A DNA stretch of 38,922 bases from Gammaproteobacteria bacterium (GTDB lineage Bacteria; Pseudomonadota; Gammaproteobacteria; DAOVJZ01). The notes beneath the pieces are model-generated. The model was not told the DNA's origin and made no database searches. It worked only from the letters and a program-made list of their open reading frames with translations. The translations under genes were made by a program, and so were the position numbers. The number at the start of each line of letters is the position of its first letter. The stretch's first letter is position 1. Location of the stretch: NCBI GenBank assembly GCA_029882995.1, contig JAOUJV010000011.1:1-38922 (forward strand), read 5' to 3'. This document shows positions 27,758 through 35,794 of this stretch, piece after piece.

Positions 27758-27781
27758 TATAATCACATATCTTTATGTGAT
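27758..27781 (+). promoter_or_regulatory. TATAAT fused to an 8-bp inverted repeat upstream of the TMTC-like gene
   Basis: TATAAT (27758-27763) overlaps the first bases of ATCACATA-TCTT-TATGTGAT (27762-27781), a perfect 8-bp inverted repeat. It would be a promoter with an operator over the start site, 70-90 bp before the GT-C gene. No -35 hexamer with good spacing is visible, so the promoter call is tentative. Confidence 0.4.
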
Positions 27782-27849
27782 GTATTATACTGAATCAATT
27801 GTTAACTCAAACAAGACATATAAATTCAGGTATCCACTAATATATATTT

Positions 27850-29811
27850 ATGTTCCATATAGAAAACAAAAATCAGAGTCATACCTACTTATTAATCATT
27901 CTCACCATGATGAGTGTCTGGGTATTTTACCCTGGTCTTCTGGGTAGTTTTTTACTTGATGACTTTGCCAATCTACCCGCATTGAAAAAAATTGAAGGCA
28001 TTACCGATTGGGAGAATATATTATCCTTCATATTATCTGGAGAATCAGGGCCTTCTGGTCGTCCCATCAGCCTGCTAACATTTGCTTTACAAGCCAGTGC
28101 ATGGCCAACAAATCCGTTTCCCTTTAAGCTGGTCAATGTCCTTATTCACTTTATTAATGGTTTTTTAATTTATTTGCTTGTAGAACGTTTGCTCATATTC
28201 ATTAATTTTACTCATAATCAGGCAAAAAAATATTCGCTATTTATAACAGCAACTTGGCTGCTCCACCCCTTACAAATCAGTACAGTTTTCTATGTAGTAC
28301 AGCGCATGACCGAACTCTCTGCTCTGTTTACACTCAGCGGGCTTTTAATTTATCTGAAAGGAAGAACATATACGGAACCATGCGACAGGAATAAATCCTA
28401 TCTTTTAATGACTAGCGGTATTGGGATTGCTCTTTTACTAGGCACACTAAGTAAGGAAAATGCAATTCTTGCCTGCCTCTATATTGCAGTAATTGAGAGC
28501 ACTCTATTAAGACATATCCCGCGCCCAAGATATTGGTCTTTATGGGCCAGTATTTTTATTGCATTGCCTCTTATTATCCTTGCGGCATATTTGTTGCCAT
28601 CAATAATTAATCATATAGATACTAATTATCCTAACAGACCATTTAATGCATTTACCCGGCTTTTAACGGAATCCCGAGTAGTCACAGAATATTTAAAAAA
28701 TTTTTTCATCCCGCAACCATCACAAATTGGAATATTCCATTCGGACTATACCGTTTCACAAAATCTGTTCAATCCTGTCAGCACTCTGTTTTCTAGTATT
28801 TTTTTATTATCCCTGATTTTAATTGCCTTCGTCATAAGAAAAATATTTCCATTAATTTCTTTTGGTATTCTGTGGTTCTTTGCAGGGCACCTGCTTGAAT
28901 CAAGTGTAATTAGTCTTGAGTTATATTTTGAACATAGAAATTATATTCCACTATTAGGACCTGTTTTTTCCCTTATTGGTGTATTTACATACGCCAGAAA
29001 CTTTCTAAATAAGAAAGAACTCCCTATTGCTATAAAAACTATTCTGGCAGGCAGTGTGGTATGGATTGTGTTTCTTGTGGCTATAACTGCCAATGAATCA
29101 CGACTTTGGGGGAATCCAGTTCTGCAGGCAGCATCGTGGGCTGAACATCACCCCCACTCATATCGTGCACAGGGACACTATGCAGATATTTTAATAAGAT
29201 TAAAATACTATCAACAAGCAAAGAAGGTGCTAGAGGATAATTCCAAATCCTTTTCAGAAAACGCGACACACCTTCTTTTATGGTTGGACCTAACATGCCA
29301 AACAAATGAAGTTGAACCCCCAAATAGAGAACGATTGCTTAAAAGCCTTAGTAAATCAAAACATTTTAATGCCACATTTACTATATTGGATGAAATTATT
29401 ATTTTAAAAAATACTAATAAATGTGACAATGTATCTGAACAGTTCATAGAAAAAATAATACATATATTAAAAAACAACACTAATTACCAATCTCAAAAGG
29501 CCAGGCTGGCATTGCATACACTTGCAGCAAAGTTTTATGCTGGCTTCGAAAAATACCCGCAAGCTATTCAAGAAGCTAGCAACGCTTATCAAATCGCCCC
29601 CTCGGTGAACACATTGTTATTTACTGCTAATATACACCTCAAAAATAAATCTAAAATGTGGTATTTGCAAACACTTGATATTTTAGACCACTTTTGTCAG
29701 GAGTCTTTGATAAAATGCCTGCCTTTCAAGCAAGAAATAAGAAAACACCATATTATTCGTGATAAAATCAATAATATGGAAGGTAATTCAAAAGCTATAT
29801 CTAAATCCTGA
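27850..29811 (+). CDS. TMTC-like GT-C glycosyltransferase with C-terminal TPR-like region
   Basis: A 653-residue inner-membrane protein with about ten to eleven membrane helices followed by a soluble helical, TPR-like part (about 425-640, including SYRAQGHYADILIRLKYYQQAKKVLED and KYPQAIQEASNAYQIAPSV). GT-C features include an acidic pair in the first periplasmic loop (LLDDFANLP, D37/D38), a helix resembling the TMTC GR-A-x-L-ALF stretch (VVQRMTELSALFTLSGLLIYL) and LGTLSKENAIL, like the TMTC LSKE motif. Eukaryotic TMTC proteins (GT105) O-mannosylate extracytoplasmic proteins from dolichol-phosphate mannose. Position directly after pilA and before a DPM-like enzyme suggests protein, perhaps pilin, O-glycosylation. 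Acceptor and sugar are unproven. The sequence is A+T-rich with a weak ribosome-binding site. Confidence 0.75.
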   Translation: MFHIENKNQSHTYLLIILTMMSVWVFYPGLLGSFLLDDFANLPALKKIEGITDWENILSFILSGESGPSGRPISLLTFALQASAWPTNPFPFKLVNVLIHFINGFLIYLLVERLLIFINFTHNQAKKYSLFITATWLLHPLQISTVFYVVQRMTELSALFTLSGLLIYLKGRTYTEPCDRNKSYLLMTSGIGIALLLGTLSKENAILACLYIAVIESTLLRHIPRPRYWSLWASIFIALPLIILAAYLLPSIINHIDTNYPNRPFNAFTRLLTESRVVTEYLKNFFIPQPSQIGIFHSDYTVSQNLFNPVSTLFSSIFLLSLILIAFVIRKIFPLISFGILWFFAGHLLESSVISLELYFEHRNYIPLLGPVFSLIGVFTYARNFLNKKELPIAIKTILAGSVVWIVFLVAITANESRLWGNPVLQAASWAEHHPHSYRAQGHYADILIRLKYYQQAKKVLEDNSKSFSENATHLLLWLDLTCQTNEVEPPNRERLLKSLSKSKHFNATFTILDEIIILKNTNKCDNVSEQFIEKIIHILKNNTNYQSQKARLALHTLAAKFYAGFEKYPQAIQEASNAYQIAPSVNTLLFTANIHLKNKSKMWYLQTLDILDHFCQESLIKCLPFKQEIRKHHIIRDKINNMEGNSKAISKS

Positions 29812-29865
29812 TTATGCTATTGTTAAATAATTACAATATTCAAATAACTATATCCATGAGTTTCT

Positions 29866-30735
29866 ATGTCAAAAAATAAAAGAATCAATATCATTATTCC
29901 TGCGAAAAATGAGGAGGCAGGTCTAAAAAAGATTCTCCCCATAATCAGAGGAGTTGTACCCAATGCTGAGATTATTGTGGTTGATGACGCTTCTGATGAC
30001 TCTACTGCAAAAGTAGCAATAGAATCTGGCTGTAGAGTTATTACACACCCAAGAAATATGGGGAATGGTGCCAGCATTAAAACTGGTGCACGTAATGCAA
30101 ATGCAGACATACTTGTTTTTATGGATGCAGATGGGCAACATAATCCTGAAGACATACCCCTTCTTCTTGAAAAGCTGGAAGAAAATTATGATATGGTGAT
30201 CGGAGCAAGAAGCTTTGGTGGTCACAGTTCAATAGCTCGATTTACTGCTAATAATTTTTACAACAAACTTGCTTCCTTTATGACAGGATTCAAAATTGAT
30301 GATTTAACTTCTGGTTTCAGAGCTGTAAAAGCAGATAAATTCAAAAAATTTCTTTATCTCCTGCCGAACGGATTTTCATATCCAACTACTTCAACAATGG
30401 CTTTTTTTCGCTCGGGTTTCCCTGTAGCATATATTCCTATTAAAACATCACGCCGCGCAGGAACAAGTAAAATAAAATTACTTAAGGATGGTACTCGATT
30501 CTTTATCATTATCCTCAAAGTGGGAGCATTATTTTCTCCCATGCGCTTATTCCTCCCGATTAGCGCCTTTTTCTTTGCGATTGCCTGTATGTATTATGGC
30601 TACACTTATTTCACCGAGGGAAGATTTACCAATATGAGCGCGTTACTCTATATCACGTCAATTCTAACATTTCTTATTGGGATCGTTTCTGAACAAATTT
30701 CATCTCTTCACTATAAAAACACAGATGATATCTGA
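29866..30735 (+). CDS. DPM1/GtrB-like polyprenyl-phosphate sugar synthase (GT2)
   Basis: The GT2 domain covers residues 1-215: INIIIPAKNEEAGLKKIL, VVDDASDDSTA, the DAD/DGQ nucleotide-sugar site (VFMDADGQHNPEDI) and the DLTSGFRAV segment typical of dolichol-phosphate mannose synthase and GtrB enzymes. Two membrane helices follow (about 225-245 and 257-275). Such enzymes load one sugar on undecaprenyl phosphate facing the cytosol. It lies 54 bp after the GT-C gene on the same strand, so it likely makes the lipid-linked donor used by that enzyme. The sugar (mannose, glucose or other) cannot be read from the sequence. Confidence 0.88.
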   Translation: MSKNKRINIIIPAKNEEAGLKKILPIIRGVVPNAEIIVVDDASDDSTAKVAIESGCRVITHPRNMGNGASIKTGARNANADILVFMDADGQHNPEDIPLLLEKLEENYDMVIGARSFGGHSSIARFTANNFYNKLASFMTGFKIDDLTSGFRAVKADKFKKFLYLLPNGFSYPTTSTMAFFRSGFPVAYIPIKTSRRAGTSKIKLLKDGTRFFIIILKVGALFSPMRLFLPISAFFFAIACMYYGYTYFTEGRFTNMSALLYITSILTFLIGIVSEQISSLHYKNTDDI

Positions 30736-30798
30736 TATATAATCAAGCATATACATCTATATTAAAGACAAGAATTGCACAAGTAATATCTTAAAAAG

Positions 30799-32034
30799 AT
30801 GAGATGTTTTTTTAATATGAAGAAGCTAAAAGTGCTGATGCTGACTTCCAGTTATCCAAAGAATGAGGATGACAATTCATCAATATTCCTGAAGTATTTA
30901 GCTGAATCCATAGCTGACAAGGACATTGACGTTACTATTCTTGCACCTGATCATGCTGACATTGCGAATAGAGACAGCGATTTTATAAATCACAGTATCA
31001 AGATTCACCATTTTCATTACCTGCCAAAGAAATTACAATTACTTGCATATGGCTCTGGAATCCTGCCAAATATTAAAAAACATCCTTTGTTAATTTTTCA
31101 GATACCGTTTTTTTTCTTCTCCATGCTATTTAGCCTGATAAACATTTGCATTAAATCAAAACCTGATATTATTCATGCTCACTGGATTATACCCCAAGGA
31201 CTAATCGCTGTTATTGTTGGTTCAATATTACGTATTCCTGTCATTACTACAGCACATGGTGCTGATGCTTATGCACTAAACAACAGGTTACTTAGCTCAA
31301 TAAAAAAATATGTTATTTCCAAAAGTCAGATCTGGACTTCCAATACCGCTTCTACGGCTAATGTTATCCAAATGGAAAAATCCAAACTAGTAATTATCCC
31401 TATGGGTGTGGATATTCAACAATTCTCTTCTGGAGATGCGACGGTATTACGAAGAAATATTGAGGAGGAGAATATTATTCTTTTTGTTGGTCGGCTAGTA
31501 GAAAAGAAGGGGGTACGATATTTAATAGAAGCCTTCAATAATCTAACTAATTCTGTTAAGTCACAATCCAAGCTATGGATTGTTGGAAGTGGCAATGAAT
31601 TATCTCTCCTACAAAAAATCATTGAGGATTATAAATTATCTGATTACATTAAGTTCTTTGGTGATATTAGTAATAAAGACCTTCCCAGCTACTATGCAGC
31701 AGCAGATATCTTTGTAGCACCATCCATTATAGATTCATCTGGTGATACAGAAGGGCAAGGAGTTGTGCTCATCGAAGCACTGGCAAGTAGAACTCCTGTT
31801 ATATCTACGAATACTGGTGGTATTCATGAGGTGATATCAAATAACAAGACGGGATTATTAGTGGAACCTGCACAACCAGAACAATTAGCAAAAGCGATAG
31901 AACAGCTTCTAAATAACTCCTTTCTTAAAAATAAAATGATTAAAAATGGATTTGATCATGTAACAAAAACATATGGTTGGTCTAATATCGCTGATAAATT
32001 TATATCTACATACTACTCAGTCGTAAATAAATAG
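30799..32034 (+). CDS. Glycosyltransferase family 4
   Basis: A 411-residue GT-B fold enzyme. The N-terminal domain starts KVLMLTSSYPKNEDDNSSIFLKYL and contains DIIHAHWIIPQGLIAVIVGSILRIPVITTAHGADAY. The C-terminal donor domain has FVGRLVEKKGVRYLIEAF and the E-x7-E motif in EGQGVVLIEALASRTPVISTNTGGIHEVI. GT4 enzymes add sugars such as mannose, galactose or GlcNAc from nucleotide donors. Start at 30799 or at the ATG 30817 (MKKLKVLML); neither has a strong ribosome-binding site. Its stop codon is one base from the stop codon of the convergent GT2 gene. Confidence 0.9.
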   Translation: MRCFFNMKKLKVLMLTSSYPKNEDDNSSIFLKYLAESIADKDIDVTILAPDHADIANRDSDFINHSIKIHHFHYLPKKLQLLAYGSGILPNIKKHPLLIFQIPFFFFSMLFSLINICIKSKPDIIHAHWIIPQGLIAVIVGSILRIPVITTAHGADAYALNNRLLSSIKKYVISKSQIWTSNTASTANVIQMEKSKLVIIPMGVDIQQFSSGDATVLRRNIEEENIILFVGRLVEKKGVRYLIEAFNNLTNSVKSQSKLWIVGSGNELSLLQKIIEDYKLSDYIKFFGDISNKDLPSYYAAADIFVAPSIIDSSGDTEGQGVVLIEALASRTPVISTNTGGIHEVISNNKTGLLVEPAQPEQLAKAIEQLLNNSFLKNKMIKNGFDHVTKTYGWSNIADKFISTYYSVVNK

Positions 32035-32035
32035 C

Positions 32036-32974
32036 CTAATCATCCTGCATATCCCTTCTTGAATAGAAAGTTCCAATCATAAATGAAGATGCGCTGACCG
32101 CCTTAACCAGGAACCGCTTAAAACTATTACTGTAATATTTACTCGAAATCACCATGCTACTCATGAAAATAAATGTCGGGAGTAGCATAATCATGATTTT
32201 GGACAATAATAGAAAACCAATTGGATGAATTCGCACATCAATTTTACTATAGGGCATTTCCAGATACCTCTTCAGATGGCTATCTATAAAATATTGTGAA
32301 GTATACCTTCCTGCTTCCATCATTTTTCTGGAGACAACTCTTAGATTTGAGTCTCCATCATGTAAAACAACAATATCAGGATTAAACGAGATATTTGCAT
32401 TTGTATCAAGAAGTCTTGCTATAAGATCACGATCTTCGAATCCATATTTTTTATATCTCTTATCAAACCCACCTAGTCTTTCAAACACACTACGCTTGAT
32501 AGCAAGATTTGCACTGGTAAGAACCAAGTAATTACACTCTTGCCCAGCCTCTCTAATCCGATTATGCTCGAGAAATCTAGTATAATCTCCCCAGAACCCC
32601 TTCTTTTCTGAAGACACTACACCAAAACTTACATCTGCACCTCTTTCTAGCGCCTGAATATGCGCGTATATAGCATCTTTGTCATAGAAAACACAATCTG
32701 AATCCATAAAAATAATATAATCAGAATCTGATTTTGATACACCGGTATTTATCGAATTCCCTCTACCCATATTTTCTTCATGTGTCACAATCTGTGCAAC
32801 ATCAGCCACTTTGGTATTTATATAATCAAGTGAATCCTTGCTGGAACCATCATTGACGACTATGATTTTCAAAATATATTCATCGCGTAATTGCTGTGAT
32901 AAAGCTGAGTTTACAGCCATCACAGCATTATAATGATTATTATAAAACGGAATAACTAAGGTAATTATCTGCAT
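32036..32974 (-). CDS. Glycosyltransferase family 2 (galactosyltransferase-type C-terminus)
   Basis: A 312-residue GT-A enzyme: ITLVIPFYNNHYNAVMAVNSAL, VVNDGSSKDSL, the DSD metal site (YIIFMDSDCVFYD), then TSANLAIKRSVFERLGGFDKRYKKYGFEDRDLIARLL, the C-terminal acceptor/galactosyltransferase-like segment. One or two hydrophobic segments near the C-terminus (IGFLLLSKIMIMLLPTFIFMSSMVI) suggest membrane attachment. It is the last gene of the leftward cluster and abuts the convergent GT4 gene with a 1-bp gap, leaving no room for a separate terminator. Confidence 0.88.
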   Translation of the reverse strand: MQIITLVIPFYNNHYNAVMAVNSALSQQLRDEYILKIIVVNDGSSKDSLDYINTKVADVAQIVTHEENMGRGNSINTGVSKSDSDYIIFMDSDCVFYDKDAIYAHIQALERGADVSFGVVSSEKKGFWGDYTRFLEHNRIREAGQECNYLVLTSANLAIKRSVFERLGGFDKRYKKYGFEDRDLIARLLDTNANISFNPDIVVLHDGDSNLRVVSRKMMEAGRYTSQYFIDSHLKRYLEMPYSKIDVRIHPIGFLLLSKIMIMLLPTFIFMSSMVISSKYYSNSFKRFLVKAVSASSFMIGTFYSRRDMQDD

Positions 32975-33000
32975 TATTCATCACTAGCAAAATGGATACA

Positions 33001-33951
33001 CTATGTCTTATTAGAACTCATTATGTATCTAATTTCACAAAATAGAGAATATAAATATTTTGCAATATATTTTATAACAAAAAATAAAAAGTCCATTATT
33101 ACGAACGGATTCTTTGCAAGGAGAGATATCGCCTTCATTCTATCACCATGTCGCATAATGAATATTTGACTTAGGCTCTTGATCGCATATGGAGAATTCC
33201 GCTTTAAGCCGTCATCTATAATATTAAAATATTCTCTCTTAAATCTATTATAGAAATTATTAGATAATTGGTTTGCATCACTGAATAGTTTTATTTGTTT
33301 GCTATATGAAAATGATGATGCATGGCATCTATATTTAAAAAGCACTTTATCTATATTAAAATAATTGTGAGGTATATATGCCGCCACCCAGAGCGCATAA
33401 TCTTCTGCGGCGCACCACTCACCAACAGTGCTGTATAAATATTTATCAAATACAGATCGCCGTATCATAACAGAGGCATGTGCGAATGGGACTGAGTAGG
33501 TTAATTTAAATAAAATATCATCTTTCTCTACTGGTGAAATTTCTATACCAATTTTATTTCCATTTGCGTCTATTTTTTCAAAATGACACCCCACAATATC
33601 TATATCTCTATTTTTATATAGAATACTGCATTGTTCTTCAATTCTTGTAGCATAAGAAACATCATCTGCATCCATTCTTGCAATATATTCGCCTTTCGAT
33701 CTCAATATCCCCTCATCAAGTGACTTTAACAACCCTTTATTACCTCTATCAATTACAGTAACACGCTCATCTCTTTTTATGTACTCGTTTATTATATGAA
33801 TGCTTCGATCTTTGGAACCATCATTGATAATAATAAATTCAATATTTTTATATGTCTGTCCTAAAATACTCTCAATTGCTTCTTTCAAATACTTTTCTCC
33901 GTTGTATACAGGCATTATTACCGATACAAGTGGAGAATTACCATTATCCAT
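33001..33951 (-). CDS. Glycosyltransferase family 2
   Basis: A 316-residue GT-A enzyme with PLVSVIMPVYNGEKYLKEAIESILGQTYKNIEFIIINDGSKDRS at the N-terminus and the DADD metal site in ARMDADDVSYATRIEEQ. Then comes a typical C-terminal part, HASVMIRRSVFDKYLYS...AEDYALWV, with the ED motif that supplies the catalytic base in this group. Its ATG overlaps the stop of the CgeB-like gene (TAATG). It likely adds one residue to the lipid-linked oligosaccharide; the sugar is unknown. Confidence 0.9.
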   Translation of the reverse strand: MDNGNSPLVSVIMPVYNGEKYLKEAIESILGQTYKNIEFIIINDGSKDRSIHIINEYIKRDERVTVIDRGNKGLLKSLDEGILRSKGEYIARMDADDVSYATRIEEQCSILYKNRDIDIVGCHFEKIDANGNKIGIEISPVEKDDILFKLTYSVPFAHASVMIRRSVFDKYLYSTVGEWCAAEDYALWVAAYIPHNYFNIDKVLFKYRCHASSFSYSKQIKLFSDANQLSNNFYNRFKREYFNIIDDGLKRNSPYAIKSLSQIFIMRHGDRMKAISLLAKNPFVIMDFLFFVIKYIAKYLYSLFCEIRYIMSSNKT

Positions 33952-34979
33952 TAAAACAACCCAATCTCTCTGAAAATATCATTAAAACGAATCTTATACG
34001 TATCGAAAGCGAGTACTTTCCTATTCCCCTGTTCTGCTATCTGCAATCTCTCAGCATCATGACTCAGGTAATAATTTATTTTAAAAATAAGATCTTCAAC
34101 CCCATAATACACTTGCAAGTCTTTTCCAATTAAAAAATGATCTTCAAGAAAAGGGACATAGTTCGTGAGCTGAAAGCCACCAGCACCACATATTTCAAAA
34201 TTTCTTGCCTTAATCTGTTCCCTTGATTTGTATTTGCCTTTGATTATATTCACCAGATAGCTTACCAATGGATATATCCCTGAAACCAAATAGTTTATAT
34301 TCTGACTCTGACTATTTGATATGTTCATATTTATTTTACTCTTTCGAAAGATATCTTCCATTTCCGGCATTGTTACTCGACCATTCTCCCACCCATACCC
34401 AAAGCAATTTACATGGATACCATTTCTCTCAAGCTGTTTCACAACCCAACTTCTATAATTATTCTTCTGCCCAATAAAACTTACTTCATAATCATAATCT
34501 GTTTTATGGACAGTTCGATCCGTATCGAATTTCGTACATCCATATGCCCATTGTGAAAGAATCGCATTGCCAATTCCATTAAGTTGATATTTTTTATATG
34601 CCAGCTTATCGGTTGTGATTGCATAATTCAGATGTGGTGCATATTTTTTTGAAAAATATTCAAATCGATATTGGTCGTCACAAAACCAATTCACTAAAAT
34701 GGTATCATCTTTGCTTTTTATATAATCCAAGGTGTCTGTGGTAATTTCGTCTTCAAACAAAACACAAAATACTAGTTCAGGTTTCTCAGTATCAACCATC
34801 TTAATAAAACGATCATTTGCTTCATTTTTTCCATATTTATTAAAAATAGATAAGACATCATATGTAATAACAATATCAAAATACTCGCGAAATACTGGCA
34901 GCAACGTTTCAGCCTCAAAGGACATTCCTCTGCTAGCATCGCCATAATCAATGAGAGGTGCGACAAATATAACTTTCAT
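33951..34979 (-). CDS. CgeB-like glycosyltransferase
   Basis: A 342-residue GT-B-like protein. The N-terminal half (KVIFVAPLIDYGDASRGMSFEAETLLPVF, then ILVNWFCDDQYRFEYFSK) and the C-terminal half (EVSFIGQKNNYRSWVVKQLERNGIHVNCFGYGW and KARNFEICGAGGFQLTNYV) match the CgeB / glycosyl transferase 1-2 group, known from spore-coat and capsule or flagellin maturation loci. The RNFEI-GAGG-L motif is the best marker. It overlaps the following GT2 start by one base. No ribosome-binding site is evident and the sequence is strongly A+T-rich. Confidence 0.82.
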   Translation of the reverse strand: MKVIFVAPLIDYGDASRGMSFEAETLLPVFREYFDIVITYDVLSIFNKYGKNEANDRFIKMVDTEKPELVFCVLFEDEITTDTLDYIKSKDDTILVNWFCDDQYRFEYFSKKYAPHLNYAITTDKLAYKKYQLNGIGNAILSQWAYGCTKFDTDRTVHKTDYDYEVSFIGQKNNYRSWVVKQLERNGIHVNCFGYGWENGRVTMPEMEDIFRKSKINMNISNSQSQNINYLVSGIYPLVSYLVNIIKGKYKSREQIKARNFEICGAGGFQLTNYVPFLEDHFLIGKDLQVYYGVEDLIFKINYYLSHDAERLQIAEQGNRKVLAFDTYKIRFNDIFREIGLF

Positions 34980-35062
34980 TTTGGGTAAGTAATATTATAT
35001 TAATAATATAAATTTAATTATTATTGCTTCTATGTCAATTTAACATAGTCTTAACAATGCGA

Positions 35063-35764
35063 TTATTTCTTTTCAGCAACTACAAAATAACCAAAACACA
35101 ATGTATTCACAGCAACCTGATCATTATATTTTTGCTTAAGATAATAAAAACACATTGCGGGAAGTAGAAATAATTTTGCAAACAGACCATTTATTCCCAT
35201 TGTTCTGTAAATCTCAACCATCATCCATTTATAATAACTACCATAAGATATGATTTTGTAATTGGTGAAATTATATTTATCTAAAAAAAACTCCAGATAT
35301 CGGTCGCTATAACCGCTAGAAAAAAAATATGGATCCATATGACGCAAACAATTTGAAGGGACAGTCAGAATAAGCTTCCCACCAGACCTTAAGAGTCTTG
35401 AAAATTCATATAATGTTTCATTTGGATATGGAATATGCTCAAATACTTCTGTACATAATATTACATCAAAAAAATTATCTTCAGCATTGATATTCCAGAT
35501 ATCTGAAATGTAGTCAATTTCACCATACTGATACATTTCTTTATTTCCCGAAAAAGATCCTTGCTCATCTGTTGTATAAGCAGCAAAATCCTGAGCGTGA
35601 TATTCAAGATGTTCGCAGAACTGTCTATATCTCTGACTACCACATCCCGCATCAAGGATTTTAGAGCCATTAGCCAAACTTGATAACTGACTAGTAACCC
35701 AATTATCACGTTCATACTGATTATCCATGAATCGATTTATTCTGGATCTAGTATTCTTTAGCAA
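35063..35764 (-). CDS. Class I SAM-dependent methyltransferase
   Basis: A 233-residue Rossmann methyltransferase: motif I SKILDAGCGSQRYRQF, motif II/IV region NFFDVILCTEVFEHIPYPNETLYEFSRLL and motif post-I RSGGKLILTVPSN. Homologues in polysaccharide clusters methylate sugars or cap glycans. The listed start at 35764 is a TTG with AAGGG about 10 nt upstream. The first ATG (35728, MDNQYERDNWV) is an alternative without a ribosome-binding site. It lies between the flippase and the CgeB-like gene. Confidence 0.87.
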   Translation of the reverse strand: MLKNTRSRINRFMDNQYERDNWVTSQLSSLANGSKILDAGCGSQRYRQFCEHLEYHAQDFAAYTTDEQGSFSGNKEMYQYGEIDYISDIWNINAEDNFFDVILCTEVFEHIPYPNETLYEFSRLLRSGGKLILTVPSNCLRHMDPYFFSSGYSDRYLEFFLDKYNFTNYKIISYGSYYKWMMVEIYRTMGINGLFAKLFLLPAMCFYYLKQKYNDQVAVNTLCFGYFVVAEKK

Positions 35765-35794
35765 ATTATATATTCCCTTAGTAAAAAACAGATG

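Noticed and set aside
27723-27947. 74-residue ORF in front of the TMTC-like gene
   Set aside because: It overlaps the start of the better-supported 653-residue gene in another frame, has no ribosome-binding site and looks like translated A+T-rich leader DNA.
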